A stretch of 13,433 nt of DNA from assembly GCA_903916165.1 (NCBI GenBank), contig CAIWVR010000409.1, forward strand, positions 1 to 13,433, given 5' to 3'. The translations under genes and the position numbers were made by a program. The notes under the pieces were generated by a model, which was given only the letters and a program-made list of their open reading frames with translations, had not been told where the DNA came from and did not search any database. Positions 1 to 6,488 of this stretch are shown here, piece by piece (positions within the stretch are counted from its first letter, which is position 1; every line of letters starts with the position of its first letter). This DNA comes from an uncultured Hyphomicrobiales bacterium (GTDB lineage: Bacteria > Pseudomonadota > Alphaproteobacteria > Rhizobiales > Beijerinckiaceae).

Positions 1-157
1 CGAGACGATCTTTGGAGCCGTTTGCCCAACACAGGCGTAAAGCATAGTCGCTGTCTTTGATCAGGCCGCGGGTGCGAAGCGCCTCAACAAAGACCTGCCA
101 GTAAGCCAGGCGGTCTTCATCCGGGGCTGCCATTTCAAGTATGCCGATCAGCTTCAT
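1..157 (-). CDS. ABC transporter substrate-binding protein (PF04392-like), N-terminal part, cut by window edge
   Basis: Only the first 52 codons are inside the window; the gene runs off the left edge. The start is an ATG at 157 with a good Shine-Dalgarno sequence (GGAAGAA) three bases upstream of it. The visible protein begins MKLIGILEMAAPDEDRLAYW and contains LRTRGLIKDSDYALRLCWA followed by NGSKDRL. This resembles the start of the mature ABC_sub_bind family (usual pattern: IGIL, then a long helix, then LRELGYVEGxN, then a RWAEGxxDRL-like stretch). Known members are extracytoplasmic binding proteins, yet no signal peptide is visible at this start. Either the protein stays in the cytoplasm or the assignment is wrong. 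It lies 26 bases downstream of the TctC-type gene on the same strand, so the two are probably co-transcribed. The family call is from memory of the pattern and is tentative. Confidence 0.5.
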   Translation of the reverse strand, partial: MKLIGILEMAAPDEDRLAYWQVFVEALRTRGLIKDSDYALRLCWANGSKDRL

Positions 158-183
158 GGATTCTTCCAATATTGCCGCAATGC

Positions 184-1185
184 CTAGTCTACGGTGATCT
201 TCGCTGTCTTGGCGACCGCGGTCCATTGTTCGATTTCGCTGTCAAGTAACTGCTGCAGTTCCTGCGGACCGCCGCGCCCGGGCGTCATGCCTTGCTTCAA
301 CATCACTTCTTTGACGTCCTCGCGTTGAAGAACGTCATGAAAAGCTTGGTTTAACTGCTCAATGAGGGGTCGCGGTGTGCCTGCAGTTGCCACGAGCCCG
401 ATCCACTGGCGTGCCCGAAAATCGGGAAAGCCTGCCTCAGCGGCTGTCGGGAGGTCCGGCAATTCCTTCTCTCGTGTCGTGGCGCTTGTTGCGAGGGCAC
501 GCAATGCTCCATGGGTTATTTGTGGCAAAGAGGCTGCTGGCGAGATCAGAGTGAGGTGGACCTCGCCGTTCACAGCAGCCAGAACCGCAGGCGGGCCGCC
601 CTGATAAGGGACGTGCTGCATTTGAATCCCGGCTTGCCGACTCCAGGCTTCGAGGAGCAGGTGAGCCTGGCTGGCAATGCCAGGTGTGCTGTAAAACATC
701 TTCTGCTGTCGCGCGAGCGCAACAAATTCCTTCAGGCTATGAGCCTTCAATTGTGGGTTGACGAGAAACAGAAGCGAGTTTTCCGCGAGGATGCTCACTG
801 GCTCGAGCGCGCGAAGATATTGCGCATTCGGCTTGAGGGCGGCATTGATGGAGAATGTCGTCGTGACGAACAGGAGCGAATGGCCATCCGGCGCTGCATT
901 ATGAACCGCGTTCGCGCCAATAATGCCGCTCGCGCCAGGCCGGTTCTCAATAATGATGGGCTTGCCGAAGGATTTTTCGAGATGCGGTTGCATGACGCGT
1001 GCAACGATGTCGGCGATGCCACCTGGCGGCAGCGGAATGATGAAGCGAACCGGACGGTCCGGAAAAGCGGTGGCCGGTTGTGGGGCGAGCGCACACATCA
1101 TGGTGGAGAGCGCAAGAGCCAAGGCCACAAAACCCTTACGGTGCCGGATTGATGCGCCAGCGTTCGTCCTGCAGAAGTCCTGCAT
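184..1185 (-). CDS. Tripartite tricarboxylate transporter substrate-binding protein (TctC/Bug family)
   Basis: A 333-residue periplasmic solute-binding protein of the Bug/TctC family, which usually binds carboxylic acids for a TctAB permease or for sensing. The chosen ATG at 1185 has GGAGGG five bases upstream; a longer in-frame extension to 1305 has no comparable site and would run into the divergent promoter. Residues 13-40 form a signal peptide (RHRKG, then a hydrophobic stretch, ending PATA before FPDRPVRFI). Family hallmarks follow: FPDRPVRFIIPLPPGG (41-56), then IIENRPGASGIIGA (78-91) and AAPDGHSLL. The C-terminal part has AAEAGFPDF and a terminal helix typical of the family. No TctA or TctB membrane gene is in the window, so this is an orphan receptor here, as is common for Bug proteins. 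It diverges from the MarR gene, which may regulate it. The ligand cannot be read from the sequence. Confidence 0.93.
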   Translation of the reverse strand: MQDFCRTNAGASIRHRKGFVALALALSTMMCALAPQPATAFPDRPVRFIIPLPPGGIADIVARVMQPHLEKSFGKPIIIENRPGASGIIGANAVHNAAPDGHSLLFVTTTFSINAALKPNAQYLRALEPVSILAENSLLFLVNPQLKAHSLKEFVALARQQKMFYSTPGIASQAHLLLEAWSRQAGIQMQHVPYQGGPPAVLAAVNGEVHLTLISPAASLPQITHGALRALATSATTREKELPDLPTAAEAGFPDFRARQWIGLVATAGTPRPLIEQLNQAFHDVLQREDVKEVMLKQGMTPGRGGPQELQQLLDSEIEQWTAVAKTAKITVD

Positions 1186-1220
1186 GTTGCCCTCCAGTAA
1201 GCCGCTCTTTTGGCGACCGG

Positions 1221-1238
1221 AATATATACCAACATATT
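1221..1238. promoter_or_regulatory. Candidate MarR operator between tctC-like and marR genes
   Basis: AATATATACCAACATATT is an imperfect palindrome (6 of 9 pairs match, arms AATAT/ATATT). It is AT-rich against a GC-rich background and lies in the 179-base gap between the two divergent starts. MarR regulators commonly bind 16-20 bp palindromes of this kind beside their own gene. TATATT or GTATAT on the minus strand within it could double as a -10 box for the tctC-like gene, but the nearest TTGCAA -35 candidate (1249-1254) is spaced 19-22 bases away, longer than usual. Regulation is inferred. Confidence 0.45.
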
Positions 1239-1364
1239 GATGCGATACTTGCAACTGATCGGATCGCCCGTTCATTTCGCGGTTGCGAAAAGGACGTGTT
1301 TTCATCTCAAGATGATGCTATTCCTGCGACCGGACGCGTGTCGCACGAGACGGATCGAAGGTTC

Positions 1365-1856
1365 ATGAAAGAGGCTGCAAAAGCGCTACCATCCAAGCCG
1401 ACCGAGGTCACTCCAGAGCCGGGTGCGGTCAACAATCGCATCTTCTTCCGGCTTTTCCAGCTCGGAAACACATTGCAGCGGCAGGCTTTCAAGGAACTCG
1501 GAATCAGCACCGTTCAATGGGCCATGCTGGGGGCTCTCTCTCGCGCGCGCGCGGAAGAGGGCATGTCGCTGGCCGATCTTTCCGATTATCTCCTCGTCAG
1601 CCGACAAAATCTCGATGGAGTCCTGAAGCGTCTCGAGCGTGATGGCCATCTTGTGCGGATCACGGATGCCGTGGACCGCCGCGCGCGCGTCATCAAGCTG
1701 ACGCCCGGAGGAAAGCGCTTCTGGACGTCCTTGCAGCCCAAGATCTATGAATTCTATCGGCAGGCCATGGTGCAGTTCCGCTTCGACGATTCCGTAGCAT
1801 TTGTGCATTACCTGAACATGTTGCAGGCCGATTTACAGGATGTCGAGCTGCCATAA
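1365..1856 (+). CDS. MarR family transcriptional regulator
   Basis: A 163-residue winged-helix DNA-binding protein, normal length for MarR. The start is ATG 1365, preceded by GAAGG; an open frame extends further upstream but has no better start. Residues 22-45 form the first dimerisation helices (VNNRIFFRLFQLGNTLQRQ). Residues 67-95 hold the helix-turn-helix (MSLADLSDYLLVSRQNLDGV, then LKRLERDGHL). Residues 101-113 are the wing (DAVDRRARVIKLT, matching the family D-x-R-[AS]-x3-L-T pattern). A C-terminal helical pair follows. MarR proteins are usually repressors released by aromatic acids or CoA thioesters, which suits this locus. The gene diverges from the tctC-like gene and converges on the maoC-like gene with only 2 bases between the stops, so there is no room for a separate terminator. 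Likely target: the palindrome at 1221-1238 and possibly the one at 3720-3760 (inference). Confidence 0.93.
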   Translation: MKEAAKALPSKPTEVTPEPGAVNNRIFFRLFQLGNTLQRQAFKELGISTVQWAMLGALSRARAEEGMSLADLSDYLLVSRQNLDGVLKRLERDGHLVRITDAVDRRARVIKLTPGGKRFWTSLQPKIYEFYRQAMVQFRFDDSVAFVHYLNMLQADLQDVELP

Positions 1857-1858
1857 AT

Positions 1859-2329
1859 TCAGGCTGGATGGTCGGGCCGTCCGGCCATCATGCGAACCGC
1901 GCGATATGTGATGGCCACTTTGTCACGGGCGCTCACAATCACATTGTTCTGCGTGGTGACAATGCCTCGGTTGCCCTTGCTTGTCTGTCGCACCGCAGTG
2001 ACCTCGACTTCTGCGTGGATCGTATCTCCGGCGAAGACCGGGTTCAGCACCTTTTTTTCGATTTCGAGAAGTGCGAGGCCGGTCGTCTGCATGGTTGCCT
2101 GACAGAGCAGGCCCTCAATCATGGTGTAGACGAGCGCTGCTGGCGCAACCCGCCCTTTGATGACACCATGCTCCTGGCCGAAGCTCAGATCTGTGAACAG
2201 CGTTTCCAGCATGCCTGTGACGCCGATAAAATTCACGATGTCGGGTTCGGTGATGGTCCGGTTCAAAGTCCGGAACCGGTCGCCCACCTTCAGATCATTC
2301 CAGTAGAATCCGATACCGACAGTTTTCAT
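1859..2329 (-). CDS. MaoC-like hot-dog-fold protein lacking the usual catalytic Asp/His dyad
   Basis: A 156-residue MaoC-type protein. The N-terminal FYWNDLKVGDRFRTLNRTIT is the usual MaoC opening (loop before the hot-dog helix), and VLNPVFAGDTIHAEVEVTAV (94-113) is the usual strand pair. In (R)-specific enoyl-CoA hydratases the central helix reads F-x-x-L-S-G-D-x-N-P-x-H-x-D, with D and H catalytic. Here residues 34-47 are FIGVTGMLETLFTD. This aligns without gaps, but Met40 stands where the Asp should be and Phe45 where the His should be. The fold is therefore clear and the hydratase activity is doubtful. Possible roles are a diverged hydratase using other residues, a thioesterase-like enzyme or an acyl-CoA binding partner. 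Its ATG overlaps the stop of the CoA-transferase gene by 4 bases (ATGA), so the two are translationally coupled. Confidence 0.87.
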   Translation of the reverse strand: MKTVGIGFYWNDLKVGDRFRTLNRTITEPDIVNFIGVTGMLETLFTDLSFGQEHGVIKGRVAPAALVYTMIEGLLCQATMQTTGLALLEIEKKVLNPVFAGDTIHAEVEVTAVRQTSKGNRGIVTTQNNVIVSARDKVAITYRAVRMMAGRPDHPA

Positions 2330-3555
2330 GTGGTGGGCCCGTTCTTGATGGACTTGACGATGGTGCCGTCTCGGGCGGCACCTGTTGCGAACATGGCGGT
2401 CATTTCGCTTTCGGTCAGCCCAGCTTCATGAAGAATATCGCGGCTGTGCTGGCCGAATTTCGGCTGCATGCGGCCTATCCCGACCTTGGTGTCGCTGAAG
2501 CGAAGCGGCAATTGCGTCATCACGATCGCGCCTTCGGTGGGATGCTGTGCCTTCTGGAAGAGACCCACATCTGCCAGATGCGGGTCATCGAATACCTCGT
2601 CGAGTGTTGCAATCCGGGCGCTCGGGATATCAAGTTTCTCCAGGGCAAGCAGCCATTCTTCGGTCGTGCGCCCATGAAGCGATTCGCCGGCAAGCTTATA
2701 GACGTCATCAATGTTGCGGCTGCGGGCCGCAAGATTGCAGAAGCGTGGATCATCATTCAATTCCGGGCGTCCGATCTCATGCCAGAACTTTTTCCATTGT
2801 GGATCGGTGTAGGCGAGCATGCAAATATAGCCGTCACTGGTGCGATAGGGCTTGCGCCAGGGTGCCAGGAGACGCGTATAGCCGAGCGGCGCTTCGGGAG
2901 GGTCAAAGGTGCGGCCGTAAAGATGTTCGACGAAGACAAAGAAAACCATGGTTTCCAGCATGGGCACTTCGACAAATTGTCCCCTGCCGGTGCGCTCGCG
3001 GGCAAACAGCGCTGCGGTGATCGCATTGGCGGCCGCCAGCGCGCAGGTCTTGTCTGCTATAATGAGCGGAACGTAGCGCGGTTCGCCAATGACGCCAGAC
3101 ATCAACGATGCCACGCCAGATTGTCCCTGGATGACGTCGTCATAGGCCGGTCGGCCGGCGTAGCGGCCTTCGCTGAGGTAACCATGGAGCCCGCCGAAGA
3201 CGATCCTCGGGTTGCGCGCGAGAACATTTTCCGGTGAAAAACCAAGCGCCGCAATTTTATCTGGCCGCATCGAATGAATGAACACGTCCGCGCCGTCGAC
3301 AAGCTTCCAGAGTGCCTCTTTCGCGGCCTGTTGCTTGAGGTCGAGGACGACCGATCGCTTGTTGCGGTTCAATCCCATGAAGAGCGCAGCCATGTCAGGC
3401 GAACGTGCGGGGCCGGTGTAGCGGGTCGTATCGCCCTCGGGGCCTTCAATCTTGATGACATCCGCGCCGAGATCGCCGAGGATCTGCGTTGCCAGGGGGC
3501 CGAAGACCACGGACGTCAGATCGACCACACGAACGCCGGCTAGGGGCCCTGACAT
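2326..3555 (-). CDS. CaiB/BaiF family (class III) CoA-transferase
   Basis: A 409-residue cytoplasmic enzyme that moves CoA between carboxylic acids through an aspartyl mixed anhydride. The start ATG 3555 follows an AGGAAGGAAAC Shine-Dalgarno stretch; a 20-residue upstream extension is not needed. N-terminal MSGPLAGVRVVDLTSVVFGP, then LGDLGADVIKIEGPEGDTTR (27-46) and the GLNRNKRSVVLDLK motif (61-74) are classic. Residues 138-147 (AYDDVIQGQS) and PLIIADKT (163-170) follow; Asp168 is the expected catalytic residue. RTGRGQFVEVPMLETM (about 187-202) marks the domain linker, and the small domain and return segment complete a normal length. No acyl-CoA ligase is present in the window, so this enzyme is the likely CoA-loading step. 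It is transcribed with the MaoC-like gene and diverges from the dehydrogenase operon. The substrate acid and CoA donor are unknown. Confidence 0.95.
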   Translation of the reverse strand: MSGPLAGVRVVDLTSVVFGPLATQILGDLGADVIKIEGPEGDTTRYTGPARSPDMAALFMGLNRNKRSVVLDLKQQAAKEALWKLVDGADVFIHSMRPDKIAALGFSPENVLARNPRIVFGGLHGYLSEGRYAGRPAYDDVIQGQSGVASLMSGVIGEPRYVPLIIADKTCALAAANAITAALFARERTGRGQFVEVPMLETMVFFVFVEHLYGRTFDPPEAPLGYTRLLAPWRKPYRTSDGYICMLAYTDPQWKKFWHEIGRPELNDDPRFCNLAARSRNIDDVYKLAGESLHGRTTEEWLLALEKLDIPSARIATLDEVFDDPHLADVGLFQKAQHPTEGAIVMTQLPLRFSDTKVGIGRMQPKFGQHSRDILHEAGLTESEMTAMFATGAARDGTIVKSIKNGPTT

Positions 3556-3634
3556 CTTGTTTCCTTCCTCTCTCCGGCGGCCAGCATCGTGGCTGCCCCG
3601 GAGCTTGTTGCGCAAGTTTGTCCTGCTTCAGGGC

Positions 3635-3663
3635 ACTGTTCAATCGCGCCGAAAGTCTGTCAA
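3635..3663 (-). promoter_or_regulatory. Possible promoter for the CoA-transferase/MaoC operon
   Basis: On the minus strand TTGACA (3663-3658) is a perfect -35 box. With a 17-base spacer the -10 position is AACAGT (3640-3635), a weak match. It lies 80 bases upstream of the CoA-transferase start. Only the -35 box is convincing. Confidence 0.3.
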
Positions 3664-3708
3664 GGTCTTTCCATATCACGCTTGCCCGGGCTCCCTCAGC
3701 ATGCGAGA

Positions 3709-3736
3709 TTGTGTCATAGCCTTGCCGGATTATCCT
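3709..3736 (+). promoter_or_regulatory. Possible promoter for the BadH-like dehydrogenase operon
   Basis: TTGTGT (3709-3714), a 16-base spacer, then TATCCT (3731-3736) gives a plausible sigma-70-like promoter 63 bases before the dehydrogenase start. The palindrome at 3737-3755 would then lie directly over the transcription start, a common operator position. Both boxes are imperfect. Confidence 0.35.
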
Positions 3737-3760
3737 CCCTGCCTGATTGGCAGGGCAAGG
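3720..3760. repeat. Nested inverted repeats, candidate operator or leader hairpin
   Basis: The inner perfect repeat is CCCTGCC (3737-3743), TGATT loop, GGCAGGG (3749-3755). An outer pair is CCTTGCC (3720-3726) and GGCAAGG (3754-3760), also perfect. The arms share the core (C)CTTGCC/CCTGCC, so they could be two operator half-site pairs or alternative stem-loops in the leader of the dehydrogenase mRNA. It lies in the 243-base divergent gap between the CoA-transferase and dehydrogenase genes. No T-run follows, so a terminator is unlikely. Confidence 0.5.
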
Positions 3761-3798
3761 ATGGGCATCGTGTCGGGGACATCTGGTCGGTGGCGAAT

Positions 3799-4551
3799 AT
3801 GCTCGGATTGAATGAACGGATCGTGGTCGTGACGGGTGGCGCAAGCGGCATCGGGCGCGCGGTCACGCTGCGCCTTGCGCGCGAGGGATGCACGGTCGCA
3901 ATTTTCGATCTCGACGAAGAGGGTGCCCAACGCACGAAAGTCATGTGCGGGGAGAAGGCAGCGTCAGTCTTCGTCTACCACGTGGACATCTCCGATTATA
4001 TGCAGGTTGAACGCGCGACGGCCGATTTTGAAGAAAAAGCTGGTCCCGTTGACTTTCTCGCCAATGTCGCGGGCTGGGATCTGGCGAAGCCGTTCCTTGA
4101 AAGTGATGTTGAGCTCTGGCGCAAGATCATTGCAATCAATCTCTACGGCCCACTCAATGTTCAGCATGTCATCGCCAAGGGCATGGCGCTGCGCAAATTC
4201 GGCCGCATCGTGAATGTCGCTTCAGATGCAGGTCGGGTTGGATCATCGGGGGAAGCAGTCTATTCGGCGTGCAAGGGCGGCATCGCATCTTTCTCGAAAA
4301 CCCTCGCGCGCGAGCTTGCAAAGAGTGGCGTCCAGGTGAATGTGGTCTGTCCCGGCCCGACCGACACGCCGCTTTTTCGGTCATTCGCTGATCAAAAACT
4401 TGCTGACGCGCTCACCCGGGCCATTCCGATGGGGCGCCTCGGGCAGCCTGACGATTGCGCAGGCATGATCGTTTTTCTCCTGAGCGACGACGCAGGCTTT
4501 ATCACCGGACAGACAATCAGCGTGTCGGGCGGCCTGACGATGCACGGCTGA
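3799..4551 (+). CDS. SDR dehydrogenase, BadH-like (2-hydroxycyclohexanecarboxyl-CoA dehydrogenase-like)
   Basis: A 250-residue classical short-chain dehydrogenase. TGGASGIG (12-19) binds the cofactor. Asp37 at the end of the second strand (FDLDEE) favours NAD over NADP. NVAG (89-92), Asn114, Ser142, Tyr155 and Lys159 complete the catalytic set. Beyond the generic SDR motifs, long stretches match what I recall of Rhodopseudomonas BadH: AGWDLAKPF, FGRIVNVASDAGRVGSSGEA, VNVVCPGPTDTPLF, AIPMGRLGQP and the C-terminal FITGQTISVSGGLTM. BadH oxidises a ring beta-hydroxyacyl-CoA to the beta-keto form. I chose ATG 3799 because it begins exactly at the Rossmann strand as in relatives; its Shine-Dalgarno is poor (GGTGGCG), and an upstream in-frame GTG is no better. 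It is the first gene of a plus-strand operon, 22 bases before the crotonase gene. The exact substrate is inferred. Confidence 0.92.
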   Translation: MLGLNERIVVVTGGASGIGRAVTLRLAREGCTVAIFDLDEEGAQRTKVMCGEKAASVFVYHVDISDYMQVERATADFEEKAGPVDFLANVAGWDLAKPFLESDVELWRKIIAINLYGPLNVQHVIAKGMALRKFGRIVNVASDAGRVGSSGEAVYSACKGGIASFSKTLARELAKSGVQVNVVCPGPTDTPLFRSFADQKLADALTRAIPMGRLGQPDDCAGMIVFLLSDDAGFITGQTISVSGGLTMHG

Positions 4552-4573
4552 AGATTCCGACGAGGAGCAACAC

Positions 4574-5386
4574 GTGAACGCTGTCGACCCTTACGCCTCC
4601 TACACCAAGCTGCGCATCGAGCGTCCAGCGCCGAAAGTCCTTCGTGTGATCATGGACAATGGCCGCATGAATTCGGCCGATCATGCCATGCATGCAGAAC
4701 TTGCGCGCATCTGGCGCGACATCGACCAGGATCCCGAGGTCAATGCTGCCATTCTTACGGGCGCGGGAAAGGTCTTTTCCGCTGGCGGCGATTTCGACAT
4801 GATCAAGGATCTGATGAACGATCCTGAAGCGCGCCTCCGTGGCTGGAAAGAAGCGAAGGATATTGTTTACAACCTGATCAATTGTTCGAAGCCGATTGTG
4901 ACCGCTATGCGCGGCGTCTCGGTCGGAGCGGGGCTGGTCTGTGGCTTGCTCGGCGACATTTCAATCGCGACGAAGGATTGCGTGATCGTCGACGGGCACA
5001 CGCGACTTGGCGTTGCGGCGGGCGACCATGCGGCCATTGTCTGGCCCTTGCTTTGCGGAATGGCAAAGGCAAAATATTATCTTCTGCTTTGCGATCGTCT
5101 CACTGGCGAAGAGGCAGAAAAGATCGGCCTCATCAGCCTCGCGGTCGATGACGCCGACCTTGATGGAAAAGCTCTGGAAATCGCAACGCGGTTGGCCAAT
5201 GGCGCTCAAAGCGCAATCCGGCTCACGAAATATTCGCTGAACAACTGGCTGCGCAATGCCGGGCCAACATTTGATGCGTCGCTGGCGCTCGAATTCCTCG
5301 GCTTTGCTGGTAATGAGGTGAAAGAGGGCTTGGCTTCCTTTGTTGAAAAGCGTGAGCCAAAATTCCCGACAACGTCGCCCTTATAA
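4574..5386 (+). CDS. Enoyl-CoA hydratase/isomerase (crotonase) family protein without the two hydratase glutamates
   Basis: A 270-residue crotonase-fold protein. The GTG start at 4574 is supported by GAGGAG six bases upstream. [11 protein letters not shown] (67-77) gives the first oxyanion-hole element and [16 protein letters not shown] (114-129) the second. Anchoring on GDI (Asp128) to rat enoyl-CoA hydratase CDI, Val122 occupies the Glu144 position and His142 the Glu164 position. Ordinary syn-hydration therefore looks unlikely. Asp151 in AAGDHAA sits near where acidic residues act in crotonase-fold isomerases, dehalogenases and C-C hydrolases, though not at exactly the same column. The C-terminal [18 protein letters not shown] is the normal family tail. 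It lies directly behind the BadH-like gene, as expected for partners acting on the same acyl-CoA. BadI, the ring-opening 2-ketocyclohexanecarboxyl-CoA hydrolase, is also a crotonase with Val at the first position by my recall. A hydrolase or isomerase role is an inference. Confidence 0.92.
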   Translation: MNAVDPYASYTKLRIERPAPKVLRVIMDNGRMNSADHAMHAELARIWRDIDQDPEVNAAILTGAGKVFSAGGDFDMIKDLMNDPEARLRGWKEAKDIVYNLINCSKPIVTAMRGVSVGAGLVCGLLGDISIATKDCVIVDGHTRLGVAAGDHAAIVWPLLCGMAKAKYYLLLCDRLTGEEAEKIGLISLAVDDADLDGKALEIATRLANGAQSAIRLTKYSLNNWLRNAGPTFDASLALEFLGFAGNEVKEGLASFVEKREPKFPTTSPL

Positions 5387-5470
5387 ATAAAATCATCACC
5401 TCGCTTGGCTGCGGGGCATTGCGCGGCGGGTCTGCGCTGAGGTCAAAAACCGGGGTCGGAGAAAAACGTC

Positions 5471-6445
5471 ATGTCGAATGTGCCACTGACATTCGCGTCT
5501 GGATTGTACGATCGCATGGTGGCGCTTGCGACCGGTGCCGTACAGGTTGAGGGCGTCGATCTTGAATTTGTCAATATCGATTCCCCGCGCGAAATCTTCG
5601 ACCGCATGTCTGCGACACAGGAATTTGACGCCAGCGAATATTCGAGTTCGGAGTTCGTCTCGCGTTATTGTGCCGGGAAATGTCCCTTTGTCGCCATTCC
5701 GGTCTTCCCGTCGCGCGCGTTCCGGCATGGGTTCATTGTCGTCAATCGCAAGTTCATCAAGTCCCCCAAAGATCTTGAGGGGAAGCGGATTGGCCTGCCG
5801 ATGTATACAATGACGGCGTCGATCTTCATCAAGGGATTGCTGCAGGATGAATATGGCGTCGATCTTTCGACCATCGAATGGGTCGAGGGTCAGATCAATG
5901 GCGGCGAAGCGCATGGCGATCCCTCGACCATGCCGCTTGTCCGTCCCGTCCATATCAGCAAAAATACGACGGGAAAATCGCTCAGCACGCTGCTTGAGGA
6001 TGGTGAGATCCACGCGACGATCGGAACGGGATTGCCGAATGCGCTCGGTCGAAACCCTGATATTCAGAGATTGTTTCCCGACTTCCGGGACAGGGAGCGG
6101 GATTATTTTGAGCGGACGGGCATTTTTCCAATCATGCATCTCGTTGCGATCCGCCGGGATGTCTATGAGCGCAACCCCTTTATCGCTGCCAGTCTCGACA
6201 AGGCATTGAACGCATCCAAGCAGGTCGCACTGCAGAAAATGCGCGCGGTTGTTTCGTTGCGCTACATGCTGCCGTGGATGAATTGTGACATTGAGGAAAA
6301 TGACCGACTGTTCAAGGGCGATCCATTTCCCTACGGCCTCGAGGCGAATCGCAAGACGCTCGAAACGCTCGTGCGCTATCTTCACGAACAGCATCTCATC
6401 GCCGCGCCGGTGAGTATCGACGACTTATTCGTGCCCCTGCCGTGA
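5471..6445 (+). CDS. 4,5-dihydroxyphthalate decarboxylase (Pht5)-like protein with periplasmic-binding-protein-like fold
   Basis: A 324-residue protein with ATG 5471 after GGAG at nine bases. It follows the pattern of proteins annotated as 4,5-dihydroxyphthalate decarboxylase: LTFASGLYDR (6-15), EFDASEYSSSEFVSR (51-65), CPFVAIPVFPSRAFRH (71-86), a DLEGKRIGLPMYTMTA segment (101-116), LQDEYGV (124-130), LEDGEIHA, FERTGIFPIMHLVAIRRDVY (about 213-232) and FPYGLEANRKTLETLVRYLH (about 286-305). The family shares a type-2 solute-binding fold, and many members are labelled ABC substrate-binding proteins. There is no signal peptide or lipobox, so it is probably cytoplasmic, which favours an enzyme over a transport receptor. 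Neighbouring genes for CoA-ester degradation agree with a ring-decarboxylation role, but a phthalate substrate is not shown by the sequence. It is 84 bases downstream of the crotonase gene and 43 upstream of the ThDP gene. Confidence 0.88.
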   Translation: MSNVPLTFASGLYDRMVALATGAVQVEGVDLEFVNIDSPREIFDRMSATQEFDASEYSSSEFVSRYCAGKCPFVAIPVFPSRAFRHGFIVVNRKFIKSPKDLEGKRIGLPMYTMTASIFIKGLLQDEYGVDLSTIEWVEGQINGGEAHGDPSTMPLVRPVHISKNTTGKSLSTLLEDGEIHATIGTGLPNALGRNPDIQRLFPDFRDRERDYFERTGIFPIMHLVAIRRDVYERNPFIAASLDKALNASKQVALQKMRAVVSLRYMLPWMNCDIEENDRLFKGDPFPYGLEANRKTLETLVRYLHEQHLIAAPVSIDDLFVPLP

Positions 6446-6488
6446 GTCGGGACAGGTGGCACATGAAAAAACTGAAGGAAAGCGCGTC

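Noticed and set aside
511..1152. 213-codon plus-strand open frame opposite the TctC-like gene
   Set aside because: The TctC-like gene is complete with signal peptide and family motifs; the antisense product has none.
6456..6488. Upstream GTG start for the ThDP gene
   Set aside because: The ATG at 6489 has a better-placed AAGGAA site, and the extra 11 residues do not match the family N-terminus.
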